Positions 1-9,296 are shown, numbered from the stretch's first letter. The stretch: 64,000 nucleotides of DNA from Flavobacterium sp. Root901 (GCF_001429765.1 NZ_LMJB01000007.1:58779-122778), one strand, 5' to 3'. Program-made: numbers and translations. Notes: generated from the letters alone by a model not told the origin.

Positions 1-66
1 AATGCAGCCCAAATAATTGATTTATTAAATTTTCACAATTTTGACTGCAAAGAACTACAATAATAT

Positions 67-1308
67 ATGAACGAAAAACAAACTCTCGCACCCGGTTTTA
101 ATGGCTATCAAAAACTGGTAATATTTCTTTTAGCCATGACACAATTTACTGTTGTGCTGGATTTTATGGTAATGTCGCCGCTTGGTGATATTATGATGAA
201 AACCTTAAAAATTACGGCATCGCAGTTTGGTATTGCCGTATCTGCTTATGCCTTCAGCGCCGGAATTTCGGGATTGCTTACAGCAGGTTTTGCAGATAAA
301 TTTGACCGAAAAAAATTGCTTCTTTTCTTTTATATCGGATTTACAATCGGGACTTTATTCTGCGCACTGGCACCAAACTTTTTTCTTTTGGTTGCGGCGC
401 GTATTTTTACCGGATTATTTGGCGGTGTAATTGGTTCCATTTCACTGGCTATTGTTGCTGATTTGTTCAGTCTTCAACAGCGGGGAAAAGTAATGGGATT
501 TATCCAGATGGGATTCGGCGTAAGCCAGGTTCTCGGTATTCCGATTGGTTTATACATTGCAAACCAATGGGGCTGGCATGTTCCGTTTTTATGGATCGCT
601 GCTATGGCTGCCATTATCACGATTATCCTGTACATTAGATTAAAACCTGTTAACGAGCATTTAAAACTAAAACAGGAAAAAACAGCGTTACTGCATTTAC
701 TCCATACGATTTCGAAAAAAAATTATCAGGTTGGGTTTTTAGCTACTGCGCTGCTTTCTATTGGCGGTTTTATGATGATGCCTTTTGGAAGTGCGTTTGC
801 CATTAACAACCTTAAAGTAACAAATGAACAACTGCCTTTGTTATTCATGATTACCGGAATTGCAACTTTAATTACAATGCCTTTCATTGGTAAACTGAGT
901 GATAAAGTAAACAAATTTAAAATTTTTGCATTTGCTACTGTATCTGCGGTGATTTTAATTAATATTTATTCGCATTTTGGTCCAACTCCATTTTACATAG
1001 TGCTGCTGATTAATGTATTTATGATGGCCACAATTATGAGCAGAATGGTTCCGGCAACAACATTGACCTCTGCAATTCCGGATCCTCATGATCGTGGTGC
1101 ATTTATGAGTATTAACTCTTCTTTACAGCAGATGGCAGGAGGCTTTGGTGCTGTAATTGCCGGGTTAATCATTTATCAAAAAGACAGTTATGCTCCGCTG
1201 GAACATTATGATATTTTAGCAATGGTGGCTTCCGGAATTATGTTACTTACTATATTTTTAGTATTCAGAGTAAGTAAAATTGTAGATCAGAAAACATCAA
1301 AATTATAA
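67..1308 (+). CDS. MFS transporter, drug/metabolite efflux type
   Basis: The 413-residue protein is almost entirely hydrophobic helices, consistent with the 12 membrane segments of the major facilitator superfamily. The loop after the second helix carries the family motif A (GFADKFDRKK, about residues 74-83). It should be a proton-coupled inner-membrane exporter or importer; the N-terminal half resembles the DHA1/AraJ drug-efflux group, but the substrate cannot be read from sequence. The ATG at 67 directly precedes the first membrane segment. It stands alone, followed by a strong terminator, so it is not part of the redox cluster downstream. Only 66 bases upstream are visible, so a promoter or upstream partner could be missed. 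Confidence 0.85.
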   Translation: MNEKQTLAPGFNGYQKLVIFLLAMTQFTVVLDFMVMSPLGDIMMKTLKITASQFGIAVSAYAFSAGISGLLTAGFADKFDRKKLLLFFYIGFTIGTLFCALAPNFFLLVAARIFTGLFGGVIGSISLAIVADLFSLQQRGKVMGFIQMGFGVSQVLGIPIGLYIANQWGWHVPFLWIAAMAAIITIILYIRLKPVNEHLKLKQEKTALLHLLHTISKKNYQVGFLATALLSIGGFMMMPFGSAFAINNLKVTNEQLPLLFMITGIATLITMPFIGKLSDKVNKFKIFAFATVSAVILINIYSHFGPTPFYIVLLINVFMMATIMSRMVPATTLTSAIPDPHDRGAFMSINSSLQQMAGGFGAVIAGLIIYQKDSYAPLEHYDILAMVASGIMLLTIFLVFRVSKIVDQKTSKL

Positions 1309-1340
1309 AGAGATTCTAAGTAAGAATTAATTTTTAAAGG

Positions 1341-1370
1341 AACTCCCGTCGTAATGGCGGGAGTTTTTTT
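1341..1370 (+). terminator. Rho-independent terminator of the MFS gene
   Basis: An 8-bp perfect stem (AACTCCCG / CGGGAGTT) with a 9-base loop is followed by a T run. It lies 32 bases past the MFS stop codon. Confidence 0.85.
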
Positions 1371-1779
1371 ATGGATAAAACCTCACAATGAACTATTAAT
1401 ATCACAAATACAGACTTTTAACAATTACATTGCTTTTATAGAATTATTCGTGACAAAATTTATTGCTTTTATGACATAAAATCTTACTCCTGTATCAATT
1501 TATCAATTGCCGCTATAGATCTGCAGTAATTTTAGTAAAAAAACAAGCTCAATATAAAAACTAATACTACTGTATCGAAGTAAAGTACCGCTATTACTGC
1601 TTATACTTCAAAACTTGCAAAATAAATCAAAGGGTTAAGCCAGACTTAATTTTTAGAAAAAACACTGCATCAATACGTGGCGTACTTATGTTAGCATATT
1701 GGTCTTAAACATGTTATATCAAAAAAAATCTAATCAATAACAACAATGTTTAACCTTTAAAATCCCAAAAACTAACATT
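1371..1779. other. Intergenic region ahead of the redox cluster
   Basis: About 410 AT-rich bases with no credible gene on either strand. No clean TAnnTTTG box is visible. A short palindrome TACG-TGG-CGTA at 1674-1684 could be a regulator site for the operon that starts at 1780, but a palindrome this short is weak evidence. The region most likely holds the cluster promoter and a long leader. Confidence 0.4.
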
Positions 1780-2202
1780 ATGGAACCCAATTCCCACATC
1801 AAACTCTTTTTAGAGGTTTCAGCACTTCTGACAGGTTTCAGTAAAATGGAACTCAAATCTACCGGAATGCTCGAAACTTACTACAACACCATTCAAAAAA
1901 ACATGGACAAACAAGACATCGATTATTTTTTTCTCGATGTTCATGTACTTCTAAACGATCAGTCTCATCAGGATATTGAAGATGCTCTGGCTTCTCAGTT
2001 TATGGCCGCTTCATCGTACAATGGTCTTGCAGCAAATATCATCATCCTTTGGTATACCGGAAACTGGGGAATCGAAGTAGTATCATCTGCTTCGTACGTT
2101 CAGGGACTTATGTGGAATGCGGCGCACTCACATCCGCCGGGAGCAAAACAACCTGGCTACGGCTCATGGGCAGAACGTCCTCTTACAGTTAAAAATTCAT
2201 AA
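1780..2202 (+). CDS. FAD-dependent sugar/polyol dehydrogenase small subunit-like protein
   Basis: This 140-residue protein matches the small-subunit family of membrane-bound FAD sorbitol/gluconate dehydrogenases: an N-terminal FLEVSALLTG stretch, a central LWYTG motif, and the C-terminal GLMW...HPPG...YGSWAERP signature. Family members normally carry a Tat signal and help export and stabilise the flavin subunit; here no twin-arginine or other signal peptide is visible. It is the first gene of a co-directional run and is followed 16 bases later by the GMC flavoprotein, the expected catalytic partner. No cytochrome c subunit is encoded nearby, so the electron acceptor differs from the classical complex or lies elsewhere. 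The subunit family is fairly secure, the substrate is not. Confidence 0.75.
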   Translation: MEPNSHIKLFLEVSALLTGFSKMELKSTGMLETYYNTIQKNMDKQDIDYFFLDVHVLLNDQSHQDIEDALASQFMAASSYNGLAANIIILWYTGNWGIEVVSSASYVQGLMWNAAHSHPPGAKQPGYGSWAERPLTVKNS

Positions 2203-2218
2203 CAAAAACGGTATTCAA

Positions 2219-4099
2219 ATGGAAAATAATTATGATGTAGTAATAGTTGGTTCTGGAATTGCAGGATCAATAATAGCTAAAGTTCTTACCAATGCAGGTA
2301 AGAAAGTTTTAATGCTCGAGGCTGGCCTTTCGGCAGGAATGGCACTGGATCAGGATGCTAATTACAGAAACTATCAGGACTATATAAATACATTTTATAC
2401 CGCTTCTGCAAAAGTTCCAAATTCGCCTTATCCGAATATAAAAGATGCACCTTCCATCAATGTTCTCGATATTGAGAAGATACCAAAAAACAGACCCGCA
2501 ACAAAAGGTTATCTGGTACAAATGGGTCCGCTTCCTTTTGCAAGTGATAACACAAGAGCTCCCGGCGGAACTACTTTACACTGGCTTGGAACAACACTCA
2601 GAATGCTTCCAAACGATTTTGTGATGAAATCTAAATACGGAGTTGGTGTCGACTGGCCAATTAAGTACGAAGATATGTCGCGTTATTATCAAATGGCCGA
2701 AAACGAAATTGGCGTTTCAGGAAATGTTGACGATCAGCATTATCCTATCGAACAAAAAAACATTTTTGGTCCGGATTATGTTTTTCCAATGAAGGCAATT
2801 CCAACGAGTTACCTTGACGGCGTAATGAAAAAGGTAATCGACGAAAACAGCAAAATTATACTTAATGATAAAGCATATCAATTGTATACCATTAGTACGC
2901 CGCAGGGACGAAATTCAATTCCGAATCCTGATTACAATATCAGAGGTGTAGAATGGAATCGTGCTTCAAAAACATTAGATCTGATCAAAAGTGAATTTGG
3001 AGATTATGATCCTGTTGGTTCAAACTGGGATCAGTATAGGGGTCAGCGCTGCGAAGGAAATGCGAGCTGCGTACCAATTTGTCCGGTTCAGGCTAAATAC
3101 AACGCCATAAAAACATTCAAAAAATCTGATATGGGAAATCTTGTTGTAAAAACACAAGCCGTAGCTTCCCGACTGCTGATCAACGAAACTTCAAACTGGA
3201 TAAACGGCGTTGAATATAAAACATATATTAAAGGTTCTTCTTCTGAATATGAAACACATACTGCAAAAGGAACTTTGTATGTAATGGCCTGCAGCGCAAT
3301 CGAAAATGCTAAATTATTATTGGCTTCCGGAGCAGCAAACAGCAGCGATCAGGTTGGTCGTAATTTAATGGACCACATGACAGTTTTAAGATGGGGATTA
3401 GCAAAAGAGCGTATTTATCCTTATCGCGGCCCGGGTTCTACCTCAAACATTCCAACTTTTAGAGACGGGGAATTTCGTAAAGACCACGCTGCCTGGATTC
3501 TCCCGTTAGACAACTGGGGCTGGGCATGGCCGACAGGATCACCTGCTACTGATGTCATTAATGCGGTAAATGAAGGCATTATAGGAAAAAAACTTCGTGC
3601 CAAAATTGAAAATACGGTAACGCGTCAATTCTTTACCCATTTCGAATGCGAACAAGCGCCGGATCCCGATAATCGTGTCACAATCGATCCTCAATACAAA
3701 GATAATATTGGTAATTACAGACCAGTAATTCATTATAAAGCAACAGAATATATGCTAAAAGCATTTGAAGCCACAGGAATTGTTTCTGAGCAGATGTTCA
3801 GTCAGTGCGGTATCGAAGATTTTACATCTTATAATCCTGCTACTGATGCTGATTATGTGACTTACAAAGGCAAAGGATACACTTTTGCAGGTGCAGGACA
3901 CATTGTAGGTACACACAGAATGGGATTTTCAAAGGAAGATTCTGTTGTAGATGCCAATATGCGCACCTGGGACCACGAAAATCTTTATCTGGTTGGCTGC
4001 GGAAATATGCCCACGCTTGGTACTTCAAACCCAACTCTAACCATGTCTGCTTTAACTTTTAAAGCGGCAGAAGCTATTCTTAAACAACTTGAACAATAA
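2219..4099 (+). CDS. GMC-family FAD oxidoreductase (sugar/alcohol dehydrogenase large subunit)
   Basis: The 626-residue flavoprotein opens with a Rossmann FAD fingerprint, VIVGSGIAGS (GSGIAG at residues 11-16), and ends with the GMC C-terminal block (GTHRMG, then NLYLVGCGNMPTLGTSNPT). A Cys-rich stretch (CEGNASCVPICPVQAKYNA) is typical of the gluconate/2-ketogluconate dehydrogenase branch. I chose the ATG at 2219, just after the small-subunit stop; an upstream in-frame ATG at 2117 would add 34 residues overlapping the previous gene and is unlikely. It probably oxidises an alcohol or sugar hydroxyl, passing electrons via the small subunit to an unknown acceptor. It is separated by six bases from the ferritin-like gene, implying translational coupling. 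Confidence 0.85.
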   Translation: MENNYDVVIVGSGIAGSIIAKVLTNAGKKVLMLEAGLSAGMALDQDANYRNYQDYINTFYTASAKVPNSPYPNIKDAPSINVLDIEKIPKNRPATKGYLVQMGPLPFASDNTRAPGGTTLHWLGTTLRMLPNDFVMKSKYGVGVDWPIKYEDMSRYYQMAENEIGVSGNVDDQHYPIEQKNIFGPDYVFPMKAIPTSYLDGVMKKVIDENSKIILNDKAYQLYTISTPQGRNSIPNPDYNIRGVEWNRASKTLDLIKSEFGDYDPVGSNWDQYRGQRCEGNASCVPICPVQAKYNAIKTFKKSDMGNLVVKTQAVASRLLINETSNWINGVEYKTYIKGSSSEYETHTAKGTLYVMACSAIENAKLLLASGAANSSDQVGRNLMDHMTVLRWGLAKERIYPYRGPGSTSNIPTFRDGEFRKDHAAWILPLDNWGWAWPTGSPATDVINAVNEGIIGKKLRAKIENTVTRQFFTHFECEQAPDPDNRVTIDPQYKDNIGNYRPVIHYKATEYMLKAFEATGIVSEQMFSQCGIEDFTSYNPATDADYVTYKGKGYTFAGAGHIVGTHRMGFSKEDSVVDANMRTWDHENLYLVGCGNMPTLGTSNPTLTMSALTFKAAEAILKQLEQ

Positions 4100-4105
4100 C
4101 TCATT

Positions 4106-5368
4106 ATGGAAAATAAATTATTTCAAAAGAACAACCCAAATCGTCAAAAGCTAATTAAACCAATTGCAGATTTGGATATAAACGAAGAGGTTTACTCAGT
4201 TGCGACAGATAATACCTTTCTGGCCGATAATGAACTTAGTGTCGCACCGGCAATAACGGCTAAAAGTGCAAAAGGGATTTCGTTGAAAATGTCAAAAAGA
4301 GATGTAAAAAATTACATCAAAGATCTTAAACATCTTCAGGACTGTCTTAGGACTGCTTTACAGCTGGAACTTTCTACAATTCCACCTTATTTATGCGGAC
4401 TTTATACGATTAAGGAAGGAAGCAATGTTGAAGCCGCAGCACTTATCAGGAGTGTTGTGGTTGAGGAAATGCTTCACATGGTTTTGGTTTCAAATATTCT
4501 GAACGCCATTACAGATCCGGAAACGATTAAAAAAGGAGAAAAACTTTTTAATGTAAAAGATATTATTCCGGTATACCCTACTCCGCTTCCGGGCGGCATT
4601 GTTCCTGAAGTTCCTAAAGGATCACCGCCGTTTGAAGTCCATCTTTTAAAATTCTCCAGAGAAGCATTGGAAGAATTTTCTACAATCGAAAGACCATCAG
4701 ATCCTAAGGCTCCAATTACGGGACATTTTGATAGTATCGGCCAGTTTTATGAAGCGATTCGTTACGGTTTACTTCGTTTAAATGAGTCTACACCCGGAGG
4801 AATTTTCAAAGGTGATCCAAGCCGTCAGATTACTGCTGAGCATTATTACGGAAGCGGTGGTAAAATTACCAAAGTCGTAAACTATGAAGATGCCGAAGAA
4901 GCAATTGGAGAAATTGTAGGTCAGGGCGAAGGAATCGACGGAACGATTGCTACAGAACAGGTTTTGTTTGGAGAAGATATTGAATATGCACATTATTTCA
5001 AATTTCAGGAAATCTCTTACGGAAGAATGTACAGCGCAAATGACACCAATTTTCAGATGCCTGTAAAAAGTATCCCGACAGGAAAACCATTTACAGTGAG
5101 CTGGTCTTCAGTATATAACATGAAAGCCAATCCAAAAATGACTGATTATGAACATAATCCTGAATTACTGGAAAAAGCCAAAGACTTCAATAAAGTGTAT
5201 GTACAGCTCTTAAACGGAATAAACGATGCCGTAAGCGGTGAACCTGAGCTTCTTATAAAAGGAATCACAGTTATGTACGAGTTAAAATACAAAGCATTGG
5301 AATTATTAAACATTCCGCTTGAAAATGGCGAATGTGCAGGTCCAACATTTGAATATGTAGAAGTATAA
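4106..5368 (+). CDS. VioB-type ferritin-like protein
   Basis: Residues about 70-135 form a four-helix ferritin-like segment with acidic and histidine residues spaced for metal binding (E88 in LQLELSTIPPYL, E120/E121 and H124 in VVVEEMLHMV). This is the domain found at the N-terminus of VioB and RebD, enzymes that couple amino-acid-derived imines in violacein and rebeccamycin biosynthesis. At 420 residues it lacks most of the very large VioB body, so it is a stand-alone relative of unknown reaction. It lies between a GMC dehydrogenase and small monooxygenase-type proteins, which suggests a role in an oxidative biosynthetic or detoxifying pathway. The domain is clear; the activity is inference. 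Confidence 0.7.
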   Translation: MENKLFQKNNPNRQKLIKPIADLDINEEVYSVATDNTFLADNELSVAPAITAKSAKGISLKMSKRDVKNYIKDLKHLQDCLRTALQLELSTIPPYLCGLYTIKEGSNVEAAALIRSVVVEEMLHMVLVSNILNAITDPETIKKGEKLFNVKDIIPVYPTPLPGGIVPEVPKGSPPFEVHLLKFSREALEEFSTIERPSDPKAPITGHFDSIGQFYEAIRYGLLRLNESTPGGIFKGDPSRQITAEHYYGSGGKITKVVNYEDAEEAIGEIVGQGEGIDGTIATEQVLFGEDIEYAHYFKFQEISYGRMYSANDTNFQMPVKSIPTGKPFTVSWSSVYNMKANPKMTDYEHNPELLEKAKDFNKVYVQLLNGINDAVSGEPELLIKGITVMYELKYKALELLNIPLENGECAGPTFEYVEV

Positions 5369-5371
5369 ATA

Positions 5372-5515
5372 ATGACTAAGATATGTCTTTCGTCACAAAA
5401 TATCGACAGCTATACAATGCAATTGTCTATAGCGTACTACGGCACGCCGAATTTATTCTCAATTATATTTTCTACCGATATTTTGTGCCTAACGGCACTC
5501 ATAAACCATAACTAA
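5372..5515 (+). CDS. Possible 47-residue peptide in the redox cluster (uncertain)
   Basis: An ATG three bases after the ferritin-like stop opens a 47-codon frame that ends 14 bases before the next gene, so it neatly fills the gap in the operon. The product has two short hydrophobic stretches and two cysteines and resembles nothing I know. The same bases form a strong inverted repeat, so the frame may be incidental to an RNA structure. Conservation of the peptide in related genomes would decide between a small gene and structured RNA. Confidence 0.25.
   Translation: MTKICLSSQNIDSYTMQLSIAYYGTPNLFSIIFSTDILCLTALINHN
5394..5487 (+). other. Inverted-repeat structured element inside the operon
   Basis: A perfect 12-bp pair (CACAAAATATCG at 5394-5405, CGATATTTTGTG at 5476-5487) encloses a second hairpin at 5409-5433 (GCTATA ... 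TATAGC) and a small GC-rich hairpin near 5440-5449. Together they could fold as a three-way junction in the mRNA between the ferritin-like and ABM genes. It may set differential expression, be an RNA processing site, or be a remnant of a small mobile repeat. Confidence 0.5.
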
Positions 5516-5529
5516 TAAAACAAAAAACT

Positions 5530-5892
5530 ATGTATTATCCACTTGAAGCAAAATGGACCATTCTGCCGGGAAATGAAGAAAAAGCAAAAGCTGCTTTAAT
5601 TCAACTGGCAAAAGATGTTCAGGAAAATGAACCGGAAACCTTATTGTATATGGTTCACGTTCCGGATTTCAACCAAAAAAGTCTTCCGACTCCGCCACAG
5701 GGTCAGGTTATTTTTTGGGAAGTTTATGAAAACCAGGACGCATTCTTTAAACATGTAAACGGTCCAATATTTACAGAATTTGTAAAAACGTACGGCGACT
5801 TATTTTTAAGTGACTTTAGCACTCCGCCAAATGTTTTCATGACCACTGAAGTATTATTTCAGATTCAGGGATTTAGCCGAAAAGCACTTTAA
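5530..5892 (+). CDS. Antibiotic biosynthesis monooxygenase (ABM) domain protein
   Basis: A 120-residue single-domain alpha/beta-barrel protein beginning with the ABM-type strand (LEAKWTILPGNEEKAKAAL) and containing the helix-strand pattern and FWEVYENQDAFFKH segment seen in this superfamily. Members are usually dimeric, cofactor-free monooxygenases or quinol-modifying enzymes, and some bind heme. It is followed after 53 bases by the nitrobindin-like gene and shares a fold class with the double Dabb protein two genes on, so the cluster holds three dimeric alpha/beta-barrel units. The family is likely; the substrate is unknown. Confidence 0.7.
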   Translation: MYYPLEAKWTILPGNEEKAKAALIQLAKDVQENEPETLLYMVHVPDFNQKSLPTPPQGQVIFWEVYENQDAFFKHVNGPIFTEFVKTYGDLFLSDFSTPPNVFMTTEVLFQIQGFSRKAL

Positions 5893-5945
5893 AATCCTGA
5901 AAAACCAATAAACCCTATCCAAAACAAATCAATAAAAAAAATAAA

Positions 5946-6971
5946 ATGGCATTAGAACAAAATAATCCGTTAGCAAATCTGAACCTGTCAGGTTTAAACA
6001 AGCTAGAAGCAAAAACAGAAAACAAGGGGCTTAAATCAAAATTTAAGGCCGCCGCTGTCGAAACAGCACCAGTAGATCTTGGTGTTTTAGAATCATTAGT
6101 TGGTACCTGGGTTGGCCCGGGTTTCAACATAATTGAAGTTCCAAATATGAATCAGGCAAAACCGGGTCCGCCTCCGGCAGATAAATTCAAAATCATATTA
6201 AACTCAACTGCAGAAACTTTTACTTTTTCTTCTATTGGAGGTGATATTATCAATCGTGGAAATGCGCAGTCTGATATCGCTTTTCAAGGCTTACATTATT
6301 TACAACAGGTAGATGATGTGAATCTTCCAAGCGGACAAAACGGAATTCATTTAGAAACGGGATTATTTTTAAATCTTCCAAGCGGAACTGATCCGGCGGT
6401 ACAGCCAAGTATCGCCAGATTAGGTTCAATTCCGCATGGAGATTCGATTTTAGCCCAAGGGACTTTTTTTACTGTTAATGGAGGGCCTCAGTTTGATGTA
6501 GCCGATCCTACTCCGTTTTTTATCATCAACGGAAAAAGGGTTAATGATACGAGCGAAACTTATTTATCACAATTGGTAAATGCTGTTCCTCCTCCGGGAA
6601 TTCCAAAAGAAGTAATTATGAACCCAAATATTCTTTTGGAAAATGCCATTAAAGGTCAAAATATCATCAAAACAGTTGTAATCTTTTTAGATGCAAATCC
6701 TATTGACGGTGTGGCAACGCCGGGTGCTACAAGTCCGGTTGGCGGAATTACAAACATTCCGTTTGTAAATGTAAACGCTAATGCTAACAGTTTATCTGCG
6801 GTATTTTGGATAGAAACTGTTCAAAATGCAGACGGATCTACTTTCCTTCAATTGCAATATACACAAACCGTAATCCTTGATTTCCCCGTTTTTGCCCCAG
6901 ATGGAAGCGTTGTCGAAATTAAATGGCCTCACATTTCAGTAGCAACACTTCGTCTTCAGGAAACAGCATAA
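5946..6971 (+). CDS. Nitrobindin/lipocalin-like beta-barrel protein, possibly heme-binding
   Basis: The 341-residue protein has a low-complexity, Lys/Ala-rich first 40 residues and then LESLVGTWVGPGFNIIEVPN, which matches the GTWxGxG opening of nitrobindin and lipocalin barrels. Alternating beta-strand patterns follow to the end, including a GIHLETGLFLNLPSG stretch and a C-terminal WPHISVATLRLQ. No signal peptide is seen. Nitrobindins bind heme; whether this one does cannot be told because the histidine ligand was not located with confidence. It sits in the middle of the redox cluster, where a hydrophobic-ligand or heme carrier would fit. The function is inference from fold hints only. Confidence 0.5.
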   Translation: MALEQNNPLANLNLSGLNKLEAKTENKGLKSKFKAAAVETAPVDLGVLESLVGTWVGPGFNIIEVPNMNQAKPGPPPADKFKIILNSTAETFTFSSIGGDIINRGNAQSDIAFQGLHYLQQVDDVNLPSGQNGIHLETGLFLNLPSGTDPAVQPSIARLGSIPHGDSILAQGTFFTVNGGPQFDVADPTPFFIINGKRVNDTSETYLSQLVNAVPPPGIPKEVIMNPNILLENAIKGQNIIKTVVIFLDANPIDGVATPGATSPVGGITNIPFVNVNANANSLSAVFWIETVQNADGSTFLQLQYTQTVILDFPVFAPDGSVVEIKWPHISVATLRLQETA

Positions 6972-7013
6972 AATTCTGAAGAAAAATCACTAAAACATTT
7001 AAAAGAGATTAAA

Positions 7014-7751
7014 ATGGAAAATAATAACAACGCACCCATGTTACTGCACAGCACGTACTTTAACCTGGGAACAAGTAATACTCCGGGTATTATAGAAGCT
7101 TATATGTCTGAAGCCAGACAATATCTTTCTGAATCTGTGGGAATGATTTCTTTCTGGATAGGCGTTAAAACAGATGATATGGTCCGCCCGGAAAATGATC
7201 TGAATTATGACATTGCCATGCACCAGCTTTTTGAAAATGAAGCCGCTTTTAATGTATATAATGGAAACGATCAGGCACACAATCAGTTTGTTATAGATGT
7301 AAACAGATGGGTTCCGGGCACAACAAGACGTGTTATGGATGCTTATGTTACCAATCTTATTATTGGCGGCAATTCTTCAGAACCACAGACTATCGGTACT
7401 GACGGGAATTTTCCGCAGAGTTTGTTTCATAATTTGTATTTCTCTTTAAAAGACAAATCAGCAGAAAACATTAAAAAGTTTACAGACATCTGTGTCGAAT
7501 ATTTATCCGGACATCCGGGAATTCAGCAGTTCACAACCGGAGGACTTACTGATATTAAAAGAAATGTTTCTGTACGAAATTTTGAGGTTGCGGTTTCTAT
7601 TATTTACGAAAGTAAAAAAGCGTACGACGAATATCTGAAAAGCAAAAAACACGACGAATTTTTTCCTGCAACTGCCGGAATGATCGACAACACGTACATT
7701 TTTGATTCTTATTTAAAATATCAGTCAAAAGTGTATTCGCTTACCAGATAA
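7014..7751 (+). CDS. Tandem stress-responsive A/B-barrel (Dabb-like) protein
   Basis: The 245 residues look like two copies of one alpha/beta-barrel unit: both halves begin with a strand of the form HSTYFNLG / HNLYFSLKDK followed by a helix, a GMISFWIGVK- or GIQQFTTGG-type strand, and a late segment (FENEAAFNVYNGNDQAHNQF in the first half, YESKKAYDEYLKSKKHDEF in the second). That pattern is the Dabb/EthD-type fold in which dimers form a closed barrel, here fused into one chain. Dabb-like proteins include polyketide cyclases and stress proteins. It is the sixth recognised gene of the cluster, 42 bases after the nitrobindin-like gene. Confidence 0.65.
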   Translation: MENNNNAPMLLHSTYFNLGTSNTPGIIEAYMSEARQYLSESVGMISFWIGVKTDDMVRPENDLNYDIAMHQLFENEAAFNVYNGNDQAHNQFVIDVNRWVPGTTRRVMDAYVTNLIIGGNSSEPQTIGTDGNFPQSLFHNLYFSLKDKSAENIKKFTDICVEYLSGHPGIQQFTTGGLTDIKRNVSVRNFEVAVSIIYESKKAYDEYLKSKKHDEFFPATAGMIDNTYIFDSYLKYQSKVYSLTR

Positions 7752-7788
7752 TCATCAAAAATTAAATTAACCCAAAAACTAAAAAATC

Positions 7789-9249
7789 ATGATAGAAACA
7801 GCAATTCAGGAATTAGTCCGGGAGCTGAGCGGTTATGTGCTTCAGCCGGGAGATTCAGAATATGAAGATGTTATAAAAATTGACAACGGACGAATTCAAT
7901 TCAGACCACGCCTGATTATTTTTCCGGCAGTAGTTGAAGATGTCAGGTTAGGACTAAAATTTGCTATCACAAACGATCTTCAATTTTCAATAAAAGGCGG
8001 CGGACACAGTGCTGCCGGATATTGTCTTAACGAAGGCGGTGTCGTTATTGCCATGAAAAATTTAAACAGAATTACATTCGATCCTAAAAAAGAAACCGTT
8101 ACGGCAGAAATGGGCGTAATATGGTATGATGTTTACAAATTCATGCAGGCGACTAACACGGGATTAATTCCTGTTGGCGGCGGATGTCCTACGGTTGCTC
8201 CTCCCGGTTTCATGCTGGGCGGGGGATATAGTTTTGTTTCCCGTTCGTACGGAATGAGCATTGATAATCTTGAAAGTCTAAAAATCGTTACGCCATACGG
8301 AGAATTAAGACATATAGGTATTCACAGTACTGCTGCAGAAGATATTGATCTTTTCTGGGCTTGCTCCGGAGGGGGCGGCGGAAACTTTGGAATTGTAGTC
8401 GAAATGGAAATGAGAGTTCGTAAACCATTAAGCAAAAAAATGCTGGTAGGACAAATTCGTTATCCTTTAGAAATGGCTGAAGACGTTTTAGGTTATTACA
8501 ACGACTGGGTTGAGAACGTGCCAAATGCAATGGCCGTTTATGGTTTTATGGGAAATCAAAAAGATTTGATAGACAAAACAACCAATGTAAAAGTACTGGG
8601 TTTAACTCCGGTTTTTAACGGTGATGGCGCAGAAGGAATTGATTTACTTCAGGGCCTTTTAAAACTAAAACCAATTAATGCCGATTTGTTTAACATGACG
8701 CTTCCTGACTGGGAATTTTACAACGGTTACACCACAAGAGTTGCCGGAAGAAGTTCGTATATAAGGTCTACAGTACTTCCGAAAGGCGGAATGAATAACA
8801 AAGTTGCAAAAGTTATTGTTGAATCGATGAGTAAAGCTCCTTCTCCGGAAAGTTTTGCAGTCTGGACACATGCCGGCGGAGCAATCGAAAATGTTGCTGC
8901 AGATGCTACTGCTTATGTACACAGAAACAGTCGTTTTGTTCCGGAAATTAAATCAATCTGGGATTTAGACAAACCCGGTGATACTTTAAAAAATGTAGAA
9001 TGGGCATATGAATTTTTCGAAAGATTATCTGATGCCGGAAATGCTACAGGTGCTTACGTTAATTATATTGACCCATTGCAGCACAATTGGACCGAACAAT
9101 ATTACGGAAGCAATTACAAACGTTTAGTAGAAATTAAAAAGAAAGTAGATCCAAACAACTATTTTAATTTTCAGCAAAGCATTGGTTCGTCATTTAACCC
9201 AACTAAAGAACTTACAGATATCAGCCCGATAAACCGAACCAGAGTATAA
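7789..9249 (+). CDS. Berberine-bridge-enzyme-like FAD oxidase with bicovalent flavin residues
   Basis: The 486-residue protein has the PCMH-type FAD-binding domain (IKGGGHSAAGYCL, then GGGCPTVAPPGFMLGGGYSF) and the BBE C-terminal motif (residues YINYIDP..., DPNNYFNFQQSI). His73 and Cys133 occupy the places that in this family attach FAD through both an 8-alpha-histidyl and a 6-S-cysteinyl bond, giving a high-potential flavin. Such enzymes oxidise sugars, alkaloids or phenolics and often close rings in natural-product pathways. No signal peptide is present, so it acts in the cytoplasm. It is the last large enzyme of the cluster. Confidence 0.85.
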   Translation: MIETAIQELVRELSGYVLQPGDSEYEDVIKIDNGRIQFRPRLIIFPAVVEDVRLGLKFAITNDLQFSIKGGGHSAAGYCLNEGGVVIAMKNLNRITFDPKKETVTAEMGVIWYDVYKFMQATNTGLIPVGGGCPTVAPPGFMLGGGYSFVSRSYGMSIDNLESLKIVTPYGELRHIGIHSTAAEDIDLFWACSGGGGGNFGIVVEMEMRVRKPLSKKMLVGQIRYPLEMAEDVLGYYNDWVENVPNAMAVYGFMGNQKDLIDKTTNVKVLGLTPVFNGDGAEGIDLLQGLLKLKPINADLFNMTLPDWEFYNGYTTRVAGRSSYIRSTVLPKGGMNNKVAKVIVESMSKAPSPESFAVWTHAGGAIENVAADATAYVHRNSRFVPEIKSIWDLDKPGDTLKNVEWAYEFFERLSDAGNATGAYVNYIDPLQHNWTEQYYGSNYKRLVEIKKKVDPNNYFNFQQSIGSSFNPTKELTDISPINRTRV

Positions 9250-9263
9250 TACCTTACTAACCC

Positions 9264-9296
9264 AATCCCCGAAGTTTTATTTAATCTTCGGGGATT
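9264..9296 (+). terminator. Hairpin after the flavin oxidase gene
   Basis: An 11-bp perfect stem (AATCCCCGAAG / CTTCGGGGATT) follows the stop codon by 14 bases, but only three Ts follow it. It may attenuate rather than end transcription before the cupin gene. Confidence 0.5.
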
